DNA of 64,000 nt from Varibaculum prostatecancerukia (GCF_943169825.2 NZ_OW968402.1:558001-622000); one strand, 5' to 3'; shown: positions 8,717-18,653, counted from the first letter of the stretch. The notes: a model not told the origin generated them from the letters alone. Translations and numbers: made by a program.

Positions 8717-9538
8717 ATGCATAGAGATCCAGGTAAACAGGCTAATCCGCGGGTTGCGGTAATTATTCCCGCCAAGGACGAGGCCGAACGAATCGGCACG
8801 ACGGTTCGGGCAGTTAAAGCCCTCCCCTTTGTTGATCTGGAACTAATCGTAGTAGTAGATGACGGTTCCTCTGATGACACCCAAGATATTGCCCGTCAAG
8901 CAGGAGCCGTAACCGTGCGCCATACGGTTAACCGCGGCAAGGCTTCCTCGATGGAAACCGGAGCAAAAGTGGTGGCCATGCGGGCAGTCAAAGGGGAAGA
9001 CCCGCCACTACTACTATTTTTAGACGCAGATCTAGGCGAAACTGCCGCCGAGGCTGCTCCACTGATAGAGCCGGTAATCAAGGGAGAAGCCGATTTTACA
9101 ATCGCGGTATTGCCACGACCGGCAGGAGCAGGCGGGCACGGATTTGTGCTAGGACTTTCCAGGTGGGCAATTAGGCGCACTACCGGCTGGAATCCCCAGG
9201 CTCCGCTGTCGGGGCAACGTTGCCTAACTACTGCTGCTTTTCAAGCTGCTATACCTTTGGCTGCTGGCTGGGGGGTGGAAACCGATATGACTATCAGCCT
9301 GCTAAGTAAGGGATTTGCAGTTAAGGAAGTGCCAGTTAATTTCAAGCATCGTGTCAGCAGGCGGGATTTTGCATCGCAAATGCACCGTCTGCACCAGTTT
9401 ATTGATGTTGTGAAAGCGATTTCTAAACTGCGGGCACGCAGAGTGCATATTAAGAAGCATAGGTTCTTTAAAGTGGCTTTAAAGCAAAAACCGGGGGAAG
9501 TTTACCGAGTTCCACTGGGTAAAGGTTCTGAAAGCTGA
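8717..9538 (+). CDS. Glycosyltransferase family 2
   Basis: Predicted cytoplasmic GT-A glycosyltransferase of 273 residues that uses a nucleotide-sugar donor. The N-terminal motif VAVIIPAKDEAERI, the donor-binding VVVDDGSSDDT (Asp48-Asp49) and the metal-binding FLDADLG (Asp103, Asp105) are all intact. No membrane helix is present, which separates it from dolichol-phosphate mannosyltransferases with C-terminal anchors. Glucosyl-3-phosphoglycerate synthase is a related alternative, but that family is longer. The start is supported by GAGG seven bases upstream. The stop overlaps by about 37 bp the end of the giant membrane protein gene on the opposite strand. That protein could process or export the glycan product (inference from proximity only). 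Confidence 0.82.
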   Translation: MHRDPGKQANPRVAVIIPAKDEAERIGTTVRAVKALPFVDLELIVVVDDGSSDDTQDIARQAGAVTVRHTVNRGKASSMETGAKVVAMRAVKGEDPPLLLFLDADLGETAAEAAPLIEPVIKGEADFTIAVLPRPAGAGGHGFVLGLSRWAIRRTTGWNPQAPLSGQRCLTTAAFQAAIPLAAGWGVETDMTISLLSKGFAVKEVPVNFKHRVSRRDFASQMHRLHQFIDVVKAISKLRARRVHIKKHRFFKVALKQKPGEVYRVPLGKGSES

Positions 9539-12500
9539 GTAAATACTGCCGAGCAATAGGCCAGAGCGGTCAGCAAAAACCCGATTGCGGGTAGCTGGGT
9601 GCCGGAATCGTTTAGTAGATAGGCGAAAAGCTGATTCACTGCAATGGCCGCGAGCCCTAACCGTAGACCTGTTTCCCTAGCTACTAGGGGTAGTTCGCCT
9701 AAGCGGGGACGCAAATAGCTACCCGAGTTGGTAATGGCAATTACCAGTTTGCGTGCTCGTGGTTTGACTTGCTGTCGCCAAGACCGTGGGGATTCATCTG
9801 CGGTTTCGGGGGAGGCAGAATCATTTAGGGGTAACGATAAGTCCCAAGACCCCACTAGGTTATAGGGGTGGTTTTCTTTGTCGAGAGCAGGGCGAAGAAC
9901 CAGCGCGAAAACCAGTAGGCAGCATAGGAGTGACCAGACATAGGTGGTGAAACCCCAGCTGCCGAGGTTCGCTAATAGTTTCCGGGTGAGAATCTCTAGC
10001 AAATCTCCGTTCAAAATAGATTGCACGAAGTTACCTAAGTGGGTGCGTTGAGCCGCAGGTCGTAACCAGTCGGCGAGGGCGATTCCTCCGGAAGCAGTCC
10101 CCGCTATTACCAGGGCGACCAGCAGCCGTTTTACATTAACTCGTTTCCCATTAATCAGCAGTAACAGAACCAGGAAACCAGGTAGGAAAGAGATCGGACC
10201 GCCAAAATCAGCGCCAAAACGAGGCATCCCATCCACGACCATAAACGCCAAAGCAAGTACCACAATCAATAGATTTGATAGCCAAATTTGCCAGCGGGCA
10301 AACCCGTGCTTACCGAAAACTGCTCGGTTAGCTAGGGGGGTTAGGCAGGCGCAAAGCAGTAGCGTCCAAATTGCGCATACCGAGTAATACACATTTCCGA
10401 AGCCAAAGAAACGCGCTCCCAAAAGCGAGAACGATCCGAAGGGCGAATCCATGGAAATATGGGATCCCCAAGCCACATCCAGGCAGATTACAAAAACGCT
10501 GAAAACCCCCACAACTAGCGCCGGGCCGATGGGGCGCCCTCGCCAAGGACCGGTGCAGGCAGCCAAGGAGAGCACCCCGGCAATCAACAAGCTGAGCAGG
10601 GTGAACGTTGGGGTGGGGGATTCTGCCTCCCACCAAGGAAACATGGCTGCTACCAGGCAAGTTGCAGGAAGCGCTGCTATCGTCAGGCAGATAAAACGCC
10701 CTAAATAGCCCAGCTGGGAAAGTAGATAAGACCGACGTTGGGAAAAACGGATTCGCGGTATTTTTAGCAGCACCAGCCCTAGGAGCAATAGCGCATCCGC
10801 AGCGAAAATTACATAGGAACTGGGGGGAAAGCCCAAGCGAGAATAGCTGGCATCAGCTCTTTGCCCGTAACCGGCCAGGCGTTCGATCCGTTCTTTGGCG
10901 GAAGTGCCAGCTTGTTCGCTGACCGTTAACGGTGCCCCCGAGGTGCTGAGTTTACTATTGGAAGCGTTTAGCCAGTTCAGTACGGTTGCGCTCAGATCAG
11001 CGCTTTGGGCTATCCCCACTTGGTGTGTAGAGGAAGAATAGGCGATTCCTGCCTGCACGCCCTCCCCATAAATCACGCCTGCCTGCAGTTTTTGTTTAAC
11101 CGAATCGGGGCTAGTGGAAACCACCAGGGCGCGAGTATCTTTAGGCAGAGCCGCTAGGGTGTCTTGTAGCGCTTTTAACTGCGCATCTTGCTGGTCAACA
11201 GAAATTCGCGCCGGCTGCATCCCTCGCAGTGCCTCGTAGGTGGAAATATTGGGGAATAGCCGGGCGTTAGCGTGCCGGGTTTTTGCTACATATTCTTGGT
11301 CATTACCCGGATCCGGCACTAGTAGTGCAGATAGGGAAGATATATGCAGGTTGCCTGGCTGGAAATAATTATCGGAATCCCCAAAAATACCGGGAGAGGA
11401 AGCCGGCGTGGGATTTTCTTGGGGATTCATTTCTGATTGTCGCAGCTCATTGCGATCTTGAGTGGGGACCGAGGCTACCTTCTGATCCGGAACTATGGCC
11501 CCAGCTTGCAGAGAGTTTCCAGAGAGGGAACCGCCGTGTTCTAAAAGCCAGATCGGATCCCAAACTTCGCTTTGCTCGGGAGTATCTGTTCCGGAGGAGG
11601 GATCAAGGAAAGAAAATATTTCCCCTTGCTGCGTCAGCACTTCTTGAGTTTGGCGGTTAGGATTGCGATTCAAGGGGGTAGCCTGCACGTCGATTAGGGT
11701 GAGGGCGTGCGTAGAAACCATCTTGCGCACCGCCTGAGAATATCCCTTTTGTCCTGGGCGAATAGCTTTTACTTGCCCCCGAACTATGCCGTCCTTGTCG
11801 GCTAGAGCCAGCCCGGCACTATTCCCAATAGCTGCCGCGCTCACCTGGCTTTCCCGTAGTTGCTCAGAGAGCATTCCCAGTCGAGCCGATAGGGAACTCT
11901 TCTTAGCGGCACGCTGGTAGTAGCTCCAAAGTTTGACCCGGCGGTTATTGTTTAAAGTTTCGGGGATGATACACAAGTTCCTGCCTGCGAGAGAAGATTT
12001 GCTGGGACTTTTACCAGCTGAAAACGCTAACCAGGCATCCTGGGGGCAAGCCATAGCTTTAATAGGAAAAGGTGCGAGAGAAAACAGGGCGCCAGAGTTA
12101 AGGGCGGCGGTACTTTCACTGTTTTGCGGGGAGGCTGTCAACAGATCCGTCCAGTTCAAGCCGGAGGTAAAAATTACGGCAACCGGAGTATTCCCGGGAT
12201 TGGGTAGGGGTTTTATTTTACGAGGTTCCGCATCTGGGCTGACTCCAATCACCCCTACGCTGGCTGCGCAGAACATAGCAATTACTACCGTTAGCGAAGC
12301 GAGAGAAACTAGGCGTAACCGCGATTTGCTGACTACCTGAGGACGGGGAGAAGCTGCGGGGAGAGTCAGGGATACCAGGGCGATTGTTAGCGGGATTAGG
12401 AATAGTAGTGCAGCTAGCAGCGCCTCGAAGTTGCTAAACCAGTAAATCAGTCCAGATAAGACAGCGGCATAAAGTGCCAGGGATGCTACCTGGCGGCGTT

Positions 12501-14136
12501 GATTTTGCAAGAAAATGCGGCGAAGTGGCGTTAGCTGCACTAAGAAGCAGGCTATCGTGACTCCTAAGCAGCTAAGTAATAGTCCGAATGCCTCCGCGGA
12601 TAACTTCATCAGCCAGGGGCCGTGCAATATTGAATAACCGAAAGGGGTTCCTATCAGGGTGTATTCGGGATTTTGACCTACCCACCACAGCACTCCCCAG
12701 GTAAGAGTGGAGGCGCCCAGTCCGGCTATTTGAGCCACAGCGCGGCTATTTAAGCTGAAGGTTTCCCGCATTGCCTGGATAAACAGGGATAACAGGGCAG
12801 TTAAGACCAGGGAGGTTAGAGAAATTACCGCAATCGCGGGCAGAAAAGAGGACGCTAGTGTCAGCCCTGACAAGTACAGCAGGCAATAGGAAGCCGGAGC
12901 TACCAAAGCGGTGAAGAAACCAGCGAAGCTGAGTGCTCTATTAACTTTTAAATGGGGTTTCCGGCTCCCTATTTGGGTGGCAAAAAATCCCAATACGGTT
13001 AATAGCAGGCCAAGGCTCCAGAGAAGGTAAAACCCGCTGTTAGCGTCTTTAGCGGAAGTTGAGCGGTAATACTGCTGGTCTAGGTAGTCCAGGCGTTCTT
13101 GTAAGTTTGTCTGCGCTGGACGGGATAAGGCTCCTGTCAGGTTTGTCAGAGCTTGGTCTTTACCGGGGATATTGCTAGCTTTAAAAGTTTTGCCGGAATT
13201 CTCAGCGCGGGATGGCAGCTGCAATTGGTAAAGAATCTGGGCATTAATATCTGCCAAAGTGACCAGACCAGGGATATTGGTGGTGGGGGAAGAAACCAAT
13301 CCGGTGGCATCAACTGAGGAATAAGTGAGCAGGTAGGGGGCAGGGTTTTGAGTGGGCGCCGGGGTTAGGGAAACTGATATCAGGGCAGTTTCGGGGTTCA
13401 GAGAGGCAAGAGCGCCCTCAAACATGGTGAGAGCGGCAGCGGGTTCTTTGATACCGCTCAAATCAACCACTGTCAAAGCTGATTGCTTAGTTGCCGATTT
13501 AACCTGAGTTTGCAGTTGAGATGAGGTAGCGGGGAGGGGCTGATAATTTGCTATTTTTCCCTGGTTGTCCGCCAAAAGTAATCCTGCTTGGGGGCCGATG
13601 GCCTGGGATTTAAGCCCAAAGGCTTTTAAAATCCCCTGCAACTGTCCCCGGGAAGTAGGGTCAACCTGCTCTTTTTGGGAGCCTGCTTGACTAAAACCAG
13701 GGATACCGTCGACTTTTCCGCCTGTTATTTTTGTTTGAGGGCAAGTAGTAGATGCAGCCGGGGCGGCTCCATTTTGAATAGTTAGAACAGCTTGGCTCAC
13801 GCAGGTGAAATCAGCCGTGGCAACCGTGCCTAGCATTCCCGCAGTGGCGTAACGTTTTAGATCCGAGTTCTTAGAGAACTCTGCCGAAACCTCCTGCCAG
13901 GAAATCCCCGAAGTTAGCACCACTAAGAGGGGCGCGCGCTTGCGCGGCGGGGTATAAGTTTCTAAATCGGGGTAAAAGACCTGTTGGGCAGGGGTAAGGG
14001 CTCTCGGGGCAGGTTCTGGCTCCCAGGTAGTAGCCCCGGCGGGGCTTAAAGGTAGAGTAAGTAGCGTAAAGAAAAGGCTAAATAGAAGGGTGCAGCTCGC
14101 GCGGACGAAGTGCTTAACCGTTCTTGCCATAGCCAT
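9502..14136 (-). CDS. Giant duplicated multi-TM envelope protein, unknown function
   Basis: A 1544-residue protein with a signal peptide (about residues 1-36), a large exported domain (about 37-360), a block of roughly eight membrane helices (about 366-620), a second exported domain (about 650-1190), and a second block of membrane helices to the C-terminus. The two halves look homologous. LLVVLTSGISWQEV in the first matches VAVIFTSGLNWTDL in the second. AIGPQAGLLLADNQGKI matches AIGNSAGLALADKDGIV, and ALTVVDLSGI matches ALTLIDVQAT. The exported domains vaguely recall alkaline-phosphatase-type folds, as in some membrane phosphoesterases, but I cannot see a complete metal site. Two ATGs lie six bases apart at the start. 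The gene is divergent from pheA and convergent with the GT2 gene. Confidence 0.8.
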   Translation of the reverse strand: MAMARTVKHFVRASCTLLFSLFFTLLTLPLSPAGATTWEPEPAPRALTPAQQVFYPDLETYTPPRKRAPLLVVLTSGISWQEVSAEFSKNSDLKRYATAGMLGTVATADFTCVSQAVLTIQNGAAPAASTTCPQTKITGGKVDGIPGFSQAGSQKEQVDPTSRGQLQGILKAFGLKSQAIGPQAGLLLADNQGKIANYQPLPATSSQLQTQVKSATKQSALTVVDLSGIKEPAAALTMFEGALASLNPETALISVSLTPAPTQNPAPYLLTYSSVDATGLVSSPTTNIPGLVTLADINAQILYQLQLPSRAENSGKTFKASNIPGKDQALTNLTGALSRPAQTNLQERLDYLDQQYYRSTSAKDANSGFYLLWSLGLLLTVLGFFATQIGSRKPHLKVNRALSFAGFFTALVAPASYCLLYLSGLTLASSFLPAIAVISLTSLVLTALLSLFIQAMRETFSLNSRAVAQIAGLGASTLTWGVLWWVGQNPEYTLIGTPFGYSILHGPWLMKLSAEAFGLLLSCLGVTIACFLVQLTPLRRIFLQNQRRQVASLALYAAVLSGLIYWFSNFEALLAALLFLIPLTIALVSLTLPAASPRPQVVSKSRLRLVSLASLTVVIAMFCAASVGVIGVSPDAEPRKIKPLPNPGNTPVAVIFTSGLNWTDLLTASPQNSESTAALNSGALFSLAPFPIKAMACPQDAWLAFSAGKSPSKSSLAGRNLCIIPETLNNNRRVKLWSYYQRAAKKSSLSARLGMLSEQLRESQVSAAAIGNSAGLALADKDGIVRGQVKAIRPGQKGYSQAVRKMVSTHALTLIDVQATPLNRNPNRQTQEVLTQQGEIFSFLDPSSGTDTPEQSEVWDPIWLLEHGGSLSGNSLQAGAIVPDQKVASVPTQDRNELRQSEMNPQENPTPASSPGIFGDSDNYFQPGNLHISSLSALLVPDPGNDQEYVAKTRHANARLFPNISTYEALRGMQPARISVDQQDAQLKALQDTLAALPKDTRALVVSTSPDSVKQKLQAGVIYGEGVQAGIAYSSSTHQVGIAQSADLSATVLNWLNASNSKLSTSGAPLTVSEQAGTSAKERIERLAGYGQRADASYSRLGFPPSSYVIFAADALLLLGLVLLKIPRIRFSQRRSYLLSQLGYLGRFICLTIAALPATCLVAAMFPWWEAESPTPTFTLLSLLIAGVLSLAACTGPWRGRPIGPALVVGVFSVFVICLDVAWGSHISMDSPFGSFSLLGARFFGFGNVYYSVCAIWTLLLCACLTPLANRAVFGKHGFARWQIWLSNLLIVVLALAFMVVDGMPRFGADFGGPISFLPGFLVLLLLINGKRVNVKRLLVALVIAGTASGGIALADWLRPAAQRTHLGNFVQSILNGDLLEILTRKLLANLGSWGFTTYVWSLLCCLLVFALVLRPALDKENHPYNLVGSWDLSLPLNDSASPETADESPRSWRQQVKPRARKLVIAITNSGSYLRPRLGELPLVARETGLRLGLAAIAVNQLFAYLLNDSGTQLPAIGFLLTALAYCSAVFTQLSEPLPSGTR

Positions 14137-14207
14137 ATTCTACGGTCTTGATAGGGGTAAAGCGCATCTTTCCTAGTATCGTGAAAACAGTGAAAAAGGA
14201 AACGGAA

Positions 14208-15140
14208 ATGAATACTGCGATAAAAAGCTATGCGTTCTTAGGGCCGGTGGGTACTTTCTGTCACCAGGCGCTGCTCCAAGTGGCACCCGCTGACGCGGAA
14301 ATGATTCCCTGTGCTGGAGAGCGCCTGGCCATGGATATGGTGCGCACTGGCAAAGCTGATCGGGCTGTGGTACCCATCGAAAACTCTATCGAAGGGGGAG
14401 TTAGCGCCACCTTGGATTCTCTGGGGTGGGATAAACGCCTGCAGATAGTAGCGGAAATGATAGTTCCGGTCGGGTTTACTTTGGCGGTGCGCGAAGGTAC
14501 GAAACTTTCCGATATTACCCGCATCGGTACCCACTCTCATGCTTGGGCGCAATGTCGTAATTGGGTGGCCGATCATCTGCCGGGAGCAGTCCACGTGGCT
14601 ACCACTTCCACCGCCGAGTCTGCTCGGATGCTGGCTGAGGGCAATGCTGGTTTTCAAGCAGTTCTGGCCTCAACAGCGGCGGTAAGTACCTATGGACTTA
14701 AAGCTCTCTACCAGGACGTTGCCGACAATCCTGGAGCAGTTACCCGCTTTGTGGAAGTAGCGAACCCCGGTCAGGTTCCGGAAGCTTGTGGAGCCGACAA
14801 AACCACCATTCAAGTACGTTTACCCAATGACTATCGGTCTGGGGCGCTACTAGAAATGCTTCAGCAGTTCTCGGCACGCGGAATCAACCTCAGCCGTATT
14901 GAGTCGCGGCCGCTAGCCGGACAACCAGGACGGTATGTTTTCAGCATTGACCTGGACGGCCATATTAGGGAAGAACGAGTGCAATCCGCTTTGCGCGGTC
15001 TCTACCGTATCAGCGAGGACTTGCGTTTCTTAGGTTCCTACGCTCGCGCTGACCAAGTGCGAAACGACCATGCTCCCCGAACTGGGGACAGTGATTTCCA
15101 GCGAGCCAGAGGCTGGGTAGATTCTATTTTGCGAAAATAG
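14208..15140 (+). CDS. pheA: Prephenate dehydratase
   Basis: Catalyses decarboxylation and dehydration of prephenate to phenylpyruvate, the committed step to phenylalanine. The 310 residues hold a catalytic PDT domain (SYAFLGPVGTFCHQAL at the start, VVPIENSIEGGV, and the catalytic Thr-Arg-Phe as GAVTRFVEV) followed by an ACT regulatory domain (GALLEMLQQFSARGINLSRIESRPL). The ESRP motif binds phenylalanine for feedback inhibition. I chose the ATG at 14208 because AAGGAAACGGAA precedes it and the conserved domain begins at once. An in-frame ATG at 14148 would add 20 unusual residues. No chorismate mutase domain is fused, as is usual in actinobacteria. It stands alone between divergent and convergent neighbours. 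Confidence 0.93.
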   Translation: MNTAIKSYAFLGPVGTFCHQALLQVAPADAEMIPCAGERLAMDMVRTGKADRAVVPIENSIEGGVSATLDSLGWDKRLQIVAEMIVPVGFTLAVREGTKLSDITRIGTHSHAWAQCRNWVADHLPGAVHVATTSTAESARMLAEGNAGFQAVLASTAAVSTYGLKALYQDVADNPGAVTRFVEVANPGQVPEACGADKTTIQVRLPNDYRSGALLEMLQQFSARGINLSRIESRPLAGQPGRYVFSIDLDGHIREERVQSALRGLYRISEDLRFLGSYARADQVRNDHAPRTGDSDFQRARGWVDSILRK

Positions 15141-15171
15141 CTGGCGAAGGCGGCTGTCGATTGTCGATGCC

Positions 15172-16257
15172 CTAAGGTACCCGTACCACGACGGCGCCGC
15201 GCTCTAAAGAGGCAGAAATCTCCCGGTAACTACCCACGGTATCGCCATCTACCTGGATCATCCGCGCCTCGCCGTGTACCTTGGCGCTCGCGGTGCGGGT
15301 ACGGATTACGTCCGTTTTGGAAACTAGACCCGCAGTTAGTTTCTTTACTCCCAGAGTGACGCGAAATACCCCGCTGATTACCTCTAACAGTCCGATCAAG
15401 CCGCCGCGGACACTCAGCATTAACACTTCTAGCCAGCCATCATGGGGGCTCGCCTCCGGCAAGAGCGGAATCCCCCCTATTAACTCCCCACAGGAAGCAA
15501 ATAGTAGGGTATTGACTTTGCGCGTGCGTGGATGCGACTGCCCCCCAAAAGATACATCCATGGTAATCGGGGGTTTGTTGGAGGCAGCAATCCCGGAAAG
15601 CACATAAGCTCCCCAACCGATCGATTCTTTCAGCTTGTCAGATACCCGGTTCATGACCTCTGCGTCATAACCAATCCCTGCCATCACTAAGAAAGGAAAT
15701 TCTTCGCCAGTCTCAGTTTTCAGCGCCCCTAAATCGACCCCGGTGTTCTTACCCGTAAAAGCGATTTCGCAGGCGCGGGGTAAAGAATTAATCGGAATAT
15801 TGAGGTTACGGGCTAAAAGATTCCCGGTGCCCAGCGGTAAAATCCCTAAAGGAATCCGGCTTTCGGACAGACTAGCCGCGATAATCCGCAAGGTACCGTC
15901 ACCACCAGCAGAAATAACCAGACCTGCTTCTTGCCTGATTGCCTCTTGGGCTTGACTAGCTCCCAAAGATTCCTGGTCAGTTTCTAAGTAAATAGGTTCT
16001 TCATATCCGGTGGCTTGGGCGCGCTGGGTAACCGTGTTCCGAAAATCATCCAGATTCCCAATTTTCATTGGGTTATAGATGACTACCACCCGTCTAGAGG
16101 ATTCATTGCTGCAGGTGGCGGTGGGCGCAGAAAATCCCTGTTTAATCGCGAGTTTCATTGCCCGGGTGGCAATGCGGCGGGCATTAACCGCCCAATAGAA
16201 AGCGATGATCCCTAAAAGTAGCGCCGCGATTACTAAAATCCAGAGCACAGTGGTCAT
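15172..16257 (-). CDS. Diacylglycerol/sphingosine kinase-like lipid kinase
   Basis: Predicted membrane-anchored lipid kinase of the DagK/YegS group (361 residues). One membrane helix occupies residues 4-22. The kinase core follows: VVIYNPMKIGNLDDF, the nucleotide-binding LVISAGGDGTLRIIAASL (GGDGT motif) and LGILPLGTGNLLARNLNIP. The C-terminal half has the beta-sandwich typical of the family and ends with ARMIQVDGD. Many actinobacterial relatives have no N-terminal anchor, so that is a noteworthy addition. The substrate is probably diacylglycerol or another lipid alcohol for phospholipid recycling (family knowledge). It converges on pheA with 31 bp between the stops and is divergent from serS. 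Confidence 0.86.
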   Translation of the reverse strand: MTTVLWILVIAALLLGIIAFYWAVNARRIATRAMKLAIKQGFSAPTATCSNESSRRVVVIYNPMKIGNLDDFRNTVTQRAQATGYEEPIYLETDQESLGASQAQEAIRQEAGLVISAGGDGTLRIIAASLSESRIPLGILPLGTGNLLARNLNIPINSLPRACEIAFTGKNTGVDLGALKTETGEEFPFLVMAGIGYDAEVMNRVSDKLKESIGWGAYVLSGIAASNKPPITMDVSFGGQSHPRTRKVNTLLFASCGELIGGIPLLPEASPHDGWLEVLMLSVRGGLIGLLEVISGVFRVTLGVKKLTAGLVSKTDVIRTRTASAKVHGEARMIQVDGDTVGSYREISASLERGAVVVRVP

Positions 16258-16422
16258 AGCTTTCAGTCTAAAACAAAACCGGGATTGTCGGGGAAGGCCG
16301 ATGGGGGGAGCGTCGAAGGGAAGATGATAGGGGGCTTTCTCGGGGGCAGATAAAACCTATAAACTAAATCCCCAGGTCAAGGCAAGATGAGAAGCGGTGC
16401 CGGGTGACGATATGATTAAAAC

Positions 16423-17712
16423 ATGATTGATATTCGTCAGCTGCGTGAAGATCCGCAGCCAGCTAAAGATTCGCTCATTGCCCGCGGGGACGATCCCGCC
16501 CGAATTGATGAGGTGCTTGCCGCCGATGCGCACCGGCTCAAGAAACAACAAGACTTTGAAACTATGCGCGCCGAGCAAAAGGCACTTTCTAAAAGTATCG
16601 GGCAAGCTGCTCCCGAAGACCGCGCCCAAGTACTGGCGCAGGCAAAAGAACTGGCGGGAAGGGTGAAAGAAGCCGAGGCAGAGGCGGGGGCAGCTTCCGA
16701 AGCGGCTCAGCAGCTGCTGGCAGCGCTGCCCAATATTATTATTCCCGGGATTCCCTCCGGAGGCGAGGATGACTATGAAGTTCTAGCCCACCGTGGCCCT
16801 AAGATTCGTGATTTTGCTGCTGAAGGCATTAAAGTCCGCGATCACCTAGAAATCGGGGAGGCGCTGCAAGCGATTGATGTTAAACGGGGCGCCAAAGTCT
16901 CGGGCTCACGTTTCTACTACTTACGGGGGATAGGGGCGCGTCTGGAACTGGCCTTGCTTACCTGCGCTTGGGATTTGGCGGAGCAGCATGGATTTATCCC
17001 CATGACCACTCCTACCTTGGTCACTCCCGACACCATGCGGGGAACCGGTTTCTTAACCGAGCATTCCGAAGAAATCTACTACCTACCCGCCGATGACCTC
17101 TACCTGGTAGGTACCTCCGAGGTCGCCCTCGGTGGTTACCATGGCGGGGAAATCCTGGAACTAGGGGAAGAGCCTCTGCGTTATTCTGGCTGGTCTGCCT
17201 GTTACCGGCGGGAGTCCGGGTCGCATGGAAAAGATGTCCGCGGCATTATTCGGGTCCACCAGTTCAACAAAGTGGAGATGTTCTCGTATTGTCTACCCCA
17301 GGTATCGCAAGAAGAACACCAGCGTTTGTTGGCTTTGGAAGAAGAAATGCTGACAAAGGTAGAGCTGCCCTATCGAGTAATTGATACTGCTGCAGGGGAT
17401 TTAGGAACTTCGGCGGCTCGCAAGTTCGATTGCGAAGCCTGGTTGCCCAGCCAGGAGCGCTACCTAGAGCTGACCTCCACTTCGAACTGCACTACCTATC
17501 AGGCGCGCCGCCTGGGAATTCGCTATCGCGATGAAAATGGAAAAACCCAGCCGGTAGCTACTTTGAACGGCACCTTAGCCTGTACTCGCTGGCTGGTGGC
17601 TATCTTGGAAAACCACCAGCAGGCAGATGGTAGCGTGTATGTCCCGCAGGCGCTGCGTCCCTATCTGGGAGGTAAAGAGCTGCTAGAGCCAGTAGTGAAC
17701 GCGAACGCCTAA
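16423..17712 (+). CDS. serS: Serine--tRNA ligase
   Basis: Class II aminoacyl-tRNA synthetase that charges tRNA-Ser (and tRNA-Sec if present) in the cytoplasm. The length of 429 residues is normal. The N-terminal coiled-coil arm spans about residues 27-105 ([20 protein letters not shown]). Motif 2 is [30 protein letters not shown] in the middle of the catalytic domain, interrupted only by the usual loop. Motif 3 is [17 protein letters not shown] near the C-terminus. No strong Shine-Dalgarno precedes the ATG, and no T-box leader is visible in the 165 bp upstream. A tRNA-Ser gene lies 2.4 kb downstream. The NadC-like gene follows after 80 bp. Confidence 0.96.
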   Translation: MIDIRQLREDPQPAKDSLIARGDDPARIDEVLAADAHRLKKQQDFETMRAEQKALSKSIGQAAPEDRAQVLAQAKELAGRVKEAEAEAGAASEAAQQLLAALPNIIIPGIPSGGEDDYEVLAHRGPKIRDFAAEGIKVRDHLEIGEALQAIDVKRGAKVSGSRFYYLRGIGARLELALLTCAWDLAEQHGFIPMTTPTLVTPDTMRGTGFLTEHSEEIYYLPADDLYLVGTSEVALGGYHGGEILELGEEPLRYSGWSACYRRESGSHGKDVRGIIRVHQFNKVEMFSYCLPQVSQEEHQRLLALEEEMLTKVELPYRVIDTAAGDLGTSAARKFDCEAWLPSQERYLELTSTSNCTTYQARRLGIRYRDENGKTQPVATLNGTLACTRWLVAILENHQQADGSVYVPQALRPYLGGKELLEPVVNANA

Positions 17713-17792
17713 ATCTGGGGGCAAAGCGTGAAAAGATAGGGCACAGGCGGTCTCGAACACACCAATAGTTACCGACAGGACGGAGAAAATCA

Positions 17793-18653
17793 ATGGCTGA
17801 TCATCTGCAGTATCCTCAGGGAGATTATGTACCCACGGTAGTGGAGCGCGCTCTCGCCCTTTCGCGCAGCTATGGGGAAGATATCGCTACCGCGGCAGTG
17901 GTACCCGAAAATGACCGTACTCGGGTGCGTTTTATTGCCTCCCAAGATGGTGCTATCTGTGGAATACCGGTTGCCCGCGAGGTGCTAACGCAGGTGTTGG
18001 GCGAGTACGATTTGCATTTGCGGGTAGCTGATGGCACCAAAGTTACCGCGGGAACTCCGATTCTAGAGCTAAGTGGCAACACTCGCGGACTACTCGCAGC
18101 GGGGGATCTGTGTCTCTGGTTTTTGTCCCACCTATCTGGGATTACCACCAAGACCGCGCAGTGGGCAGAAGCGCTTTCGCAAACGAAACTGGTGGTGCGA
18201 GATACGCTTTCGGTTACTCCCGGTCTGGGAGAACTAGAAAAATATGCGGTGCGCGTGGGCGGAGGAATGACTTCCCGCTTGGGAATAGGGTCATTCCCCC
18301 TGGTAAGGGCTACCCATCTGCATTTAGGAAGTGGACTGGGGGACGTTATGAACCATGTGCGCGCTGCAGCAGCGGGAAGCCCCATCCAGGTAGAGATCGA
18401 CCAAGTACAAGATCTTGATCCCCTGCTGAAAATGCGAGTAGAGTTGCTAACTTTGCGGGGATTTAGCCCCGAGCAGGCGACGCTAGCTGCTGATCATCGC
18501 GATACTCTAAACCCGGGAACTTTGTTGGAAGTGAGCGGGGACGTGAGCCTTGAGGAGGCGGCAGCCTATGGCGATTGCGGAGTCGATTACTTGGCGCTAG
18601 ATGGTTTGACCGATTGCGTGACTCCCTTGCCAATCAAGATGGAATTCGTTTAG
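17793..18653 (+). CDS. NadC-like (quinolinate phosphoribosyltransferase) protein with altered active site
   Basis: The fold matches nicotinate-nucleotide pyrophosphorylase from end to end over 286 residues (SHLSGITTKTAQWAEAL, ELEKYAVRVGGG, CGVDYLALDGLT near the C-terminus). In true NadC the active site holds an Arg-Lys pair (DTRKT), Asn-His-Arg, Lys-Asp-Asn-His, and an Asp on a late strand. Here these read DTLSVT (residues 137-142), MTSR (159-162), RATH (172-175) and ELLTLRGF (217-224). Only the Arg of NTRGLL (Arg98), Arg162 and Glu201 remain. The enzyme is probably inactive in the standard reaction or uses another substrate. nadA and nadB are absent from the window. It forms a likely operon with the AGE-family gene 34 bp downstream. 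Confidence 0.8.
   Translation: MADHLQYPQGDYVPTVVERALALSRSYGEDIATAAVVPENDRTRVRFIASQDGAICGIPVAREVLTQVLGEYDLHLRVADGTKVTAGTPILELSGNTRGLLAAGDLCLWFLSHLSGITTKTAQWAEALSQTKLVVRDTLSVTPGLGELEKYAVRVGGGMTSRLGIGSFPLVRATHLHLGSGLGDVMNHVRAAAAGSPIQVEIDQVQDLDPLLKMRVELLTLRGFSPEQATLAADHRDTLNPGTLLEVSGDVSLEEAAAYGDCGVDYLALDGLTDCVTPLPIKMEFV

Noticed and set aside
11933-12340. A 135-codon plus-strand frame inside the giant membrane protein gene, and a 125-codon one at 11283-11660
   Set aside because: Both are antisense shadows of a long gene with clear internal homology. Their products show no recognisable domain.
14148-14207. An upstream ATG for pheA giving 20 more residues
   Set aside because: No ribosome binding site before it, and the added residues precede the conserved start SYAFLGP. 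AAGGAAACGGAA supports the ATG at 14208.
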